From assembly GCA_900552255.1 (NCBI GenBank), contig URZF01000076.1:1-7094 (forward strand): a stretch of DNA of 7,094 bases. Reading direction: 5' to 3'. The notes below the pieces were generated by a model that saw only the letters and a list, made by a program, of their open reading frames with translations, was not told the DNA's origin and made no database searches. This DNA is from an uncultured Eubacteriales bacterium. GTDB taxonomy: Bacteria; Bacillota; Clostridia; Oscillospirales; CAG-272. Position 1 is the first letter of the stretch; each line of letters opens with the position of its first letter. Below are positions 6,221 to 7,094 of this stretch, piece after piece. The translations under genes were made by a program, and so were the position numbers.

Positions 6221-6275
6221 AATTTATTTGCCCCGGTCATCGCTTTTTTCTTTCCCCGTCCGGGGCAGATAATTT
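6221..6275. repeat. 16-bp inverted repeat after the DtxR gene
   Basis: AATTTATTTGCCCCGG (6221-6236) and CCGGGGCAGATAATTT (6260-6275) are complementary at 14 of 16 positions; the core TGCCCCGG/CCGGGGCA is perfect over 8 bp. The loop is 23 nt. Part of it, CCCC (6254-6257), can instead pair locally with GGGG (6262-6265), so two foldings compete. No T-run follows on either strand, so it is not a standard terminator. It may be a processing or 3'-end stabilising structure, or a remnant repeat. Confidence 0.5.
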
Positions 6276-6301
6276 ATTAAGTAGAGCGAATTCAATGTGC
6301 G

Positions 6302-6670
6302 CTAATCGCTTCCTTGTATCTTTTCTTTCAGCTTTTGAAAAGATGTATCACTGATCGCATGTTCTATCCTGCAGGCATCATGGGCCGCAATATCGTGGGG
6401 AACACCTGCTTTGATGAGCTGCTTTGTAAAAAAACGATGTTTTTCGTAAATCTGTTCAGCAAGCCGTAGTCCCTGTTCCGTCAAAGAAAGTGTGCTATCT
6501 GCCTTTTTCATCACATGGCCGGACTTGGACAATTCTTTGACAGCTCTGGTTACCGAAGGCTTTTTTACACCCAAATGCTCTGCAATATCTACGCACCGAA
6601 CACAGTCGTTTTGTTTCTGGAGTATAAAGACAGCCTCCAGATAATCCTCCATTGCTGATGTCAAAGCCAT
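6302..6670 (-). CDS. DtxR/MntR-family metal-dependent regulator
   Basis: A 122-residue metal-sensing repressor of the short, SH3-lacking type. The winged-helix DNA-binding part covers about 1-65, with the helix-turn-helix at CVDIAEHLGVKKPSVTRAVKEL (26-47) and the wing near 57-64. The dimerisation and metal-binding helices follow (66-115). Likely ligands by comparison with the family are Asp9 and Glu12 (as in MntR), His78, and Cys100-Glu103-His104 in ACRIEH, which matches the Cys-Glu-His set of DtxR. I chose ATG 6670 because AGGGAGG (6684-6678) is 7 nt upstream; an in-frame GTG at 6676 would be only 1 nt from it. It follows the ABC gene after 12 nt, so both are one operon, and it probably represses this transporter when metal is plentiful. 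Iron or manganese is inferred, not shown. Confidence 0.88.
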   Translation of the reverse strand: MALTSAMEDYLEAVFILQKQNDCVRCVDIAEHLGVKKPSVTRAVKELSKSGHVMKKADSTLSLTEQGLRLAEQIYEKHRFFTKQLIKAGVPHDIAAHDACRIEHAISDTSFQKLKEKIQGSD

Positions 6671-6682
6671 TGCCACACCTCC

Positions 6683-7094
6683 CTATATTTTTCGCAGCAC
6701 ATTGCGATGATAGCGCACTTTTCCTTGTTCAAGGTAGATCACGCAGTCGGCGGCTTCGGCAATTAAATCCATATCATGTGTAATCAGAAGAACACATTTT
6801 CCTTCGCTTGCAAGCTGTTTGAAAAGCTGTACCGTCAACCGCATGTTGTAGCCATCTAATCCGCTCGTCGGCTCGTCAAATACAAGAAGATTCCTATTGC
6901 TCGCTGCTGCAATCGCCAGAAGCAAGCGTTGCTTCTGGCCGCCGGAGAGCGAGGCTGGATGCCGGTTTTGAAAAGCGTCCAGTCCCATTTCTTTTAACCT
7001 TGTCAAAGCACACTCTTTTAGGATAGATGTTTCCTTTTTCCCAATCCAAAACTCATTCAAAACCGTTGGGGCATAGAGCTGATAATCGGAATCT
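6683..7094 (-). CDS. ECF-type ABC transporter ATPase, C-terminal part
   Basis: The frame is open to the right edge, so the N-terminus with the Walker A motif lies outside. The 137 codons seen begin at the Q-loop region (DSDYQLYAPTVLNEF), a pattern typical of energy-coupling-factor ATPases. They continue with the signature ASLSGGQKQRLLLA, Walker B and D-loop LLVFDEPTSGLD, and the H-loop LLITHD, ending in a short basic tail and TAG (6685-6683). The wording DEPTSGLDGYNM resembles the second nucleotide-binding domain of double ECF ATPases, so the full protein may carry two ATPase domains. It should power uptake through a membrane T-component and a substrate-binding S-component, probably encoded further upstream. 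The adjoining DtxR-family gene suggests a metal or metal-chelate substrate, which is inference only. A TTG at 7060 is not the start; homologous sequence continues past it. Confidence 0.9.
   Translation of the reverse strand, partial: DSDYQLYAPTVLNEFWIGKKETSILKECALTRLKEMGLDAFQNRHPASLSGGQKQRLLLAIAAASNRNLLVFDEPTSGLDGYNMRLTVQLFKQLASEGKCVLLITHDMDLIAEAADCVIYLEQGKVRYHRNVLRKI

Larger units (their letters stand above)
5803..6301. other. Structured region with no large gene
   Basis: About 500 bp between the convergent + strand operon and the minus-strand cassette. No ORF over about 60 codons with a ribosome site is present. The part at 5803-5979 shows nothing I can assign. From 5980 to 6275 there are several hairpins and a short minus-strand ORF, listed separately. 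Read on the minus strand, 6301 to 6094 resembles a leader: a long inverted repeat, an intrinsic terminator, a small CCCT/AGGG hairpin (6137-6148) and a Shine-Dalgarno-covering hairpin. The region may hold remains of a former third gene of the minus-strand cassette or of a small mobile element. Confidence 0.5.

Overview
The window looks like a chromosomal segment of a moderately GC-rich member of the Clostridia (Firmicutes). The evidence is the run acpP, nusB, a TsaD/M22-like gene, xseA, xseB, ispA, together with strong AGGAGG-type ribosome binding sites, near-consensus sigma-A promoters with 17-nt spacers, and Bacillus/Clostridium-type terminators. The genus cannot be named from this sequence alone.

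Layout. Positions 2-160 hold the 3' end of an unrecognised gene. Positions 214-553 form a self-contained acyl carrier protein unit (promoter, gene, terminator). A second promoter (595-623) drives what reads as one long + strand operon ending at a terminator at 5769-5802: nusB (antitermination), a divergent TsaD/Kae1 paralogue, xseA and xseB (both subunits of exonuclease VII), a polyprenyl diphosphate synthase (ispA), and a eukaryotic-type (UAP1-like) UDP-sugar pyrophosphorylase. The first five genes are tightly packed, with overlaps of 4 and 19 bp and short gaps. Two AT-rich 61-bp gaps (before xseB and before the pyrophosphorylase) share a 13-mer. The operon mixes RNA synthesis, DNA repair, isoprenoid supply and nucleotide-sugar supply; the last two are both inputs to cell-envelope synthesis.

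Positions 5803-6301 hold no convincing large gene but are rich in structure: a nested inverted repeat, a minus-strand intrinsic terminator, a hairpin that covers a perfect Shine-Dalgarno sequence, and a 37-codon minus-strand ORF behind it.

Positions 6302-7094 are on the minus strand and visibly richer in A+T: a short DtxR-family metalloregulator and, just upstream of it, the C-terminal part of an energy-coupling-factor (ECF) type ABC ATPase that runs off the right edge. This looks like an accessory transport cassette, possibly for a metal, placed convergently against the housekeeping operon. I did not find a clear new defence or mobile system. The most unusual parts are the divergent TsaD paralogue, the mixed metal ligands of the DtxR protein, and the structured region at 5980-6275.
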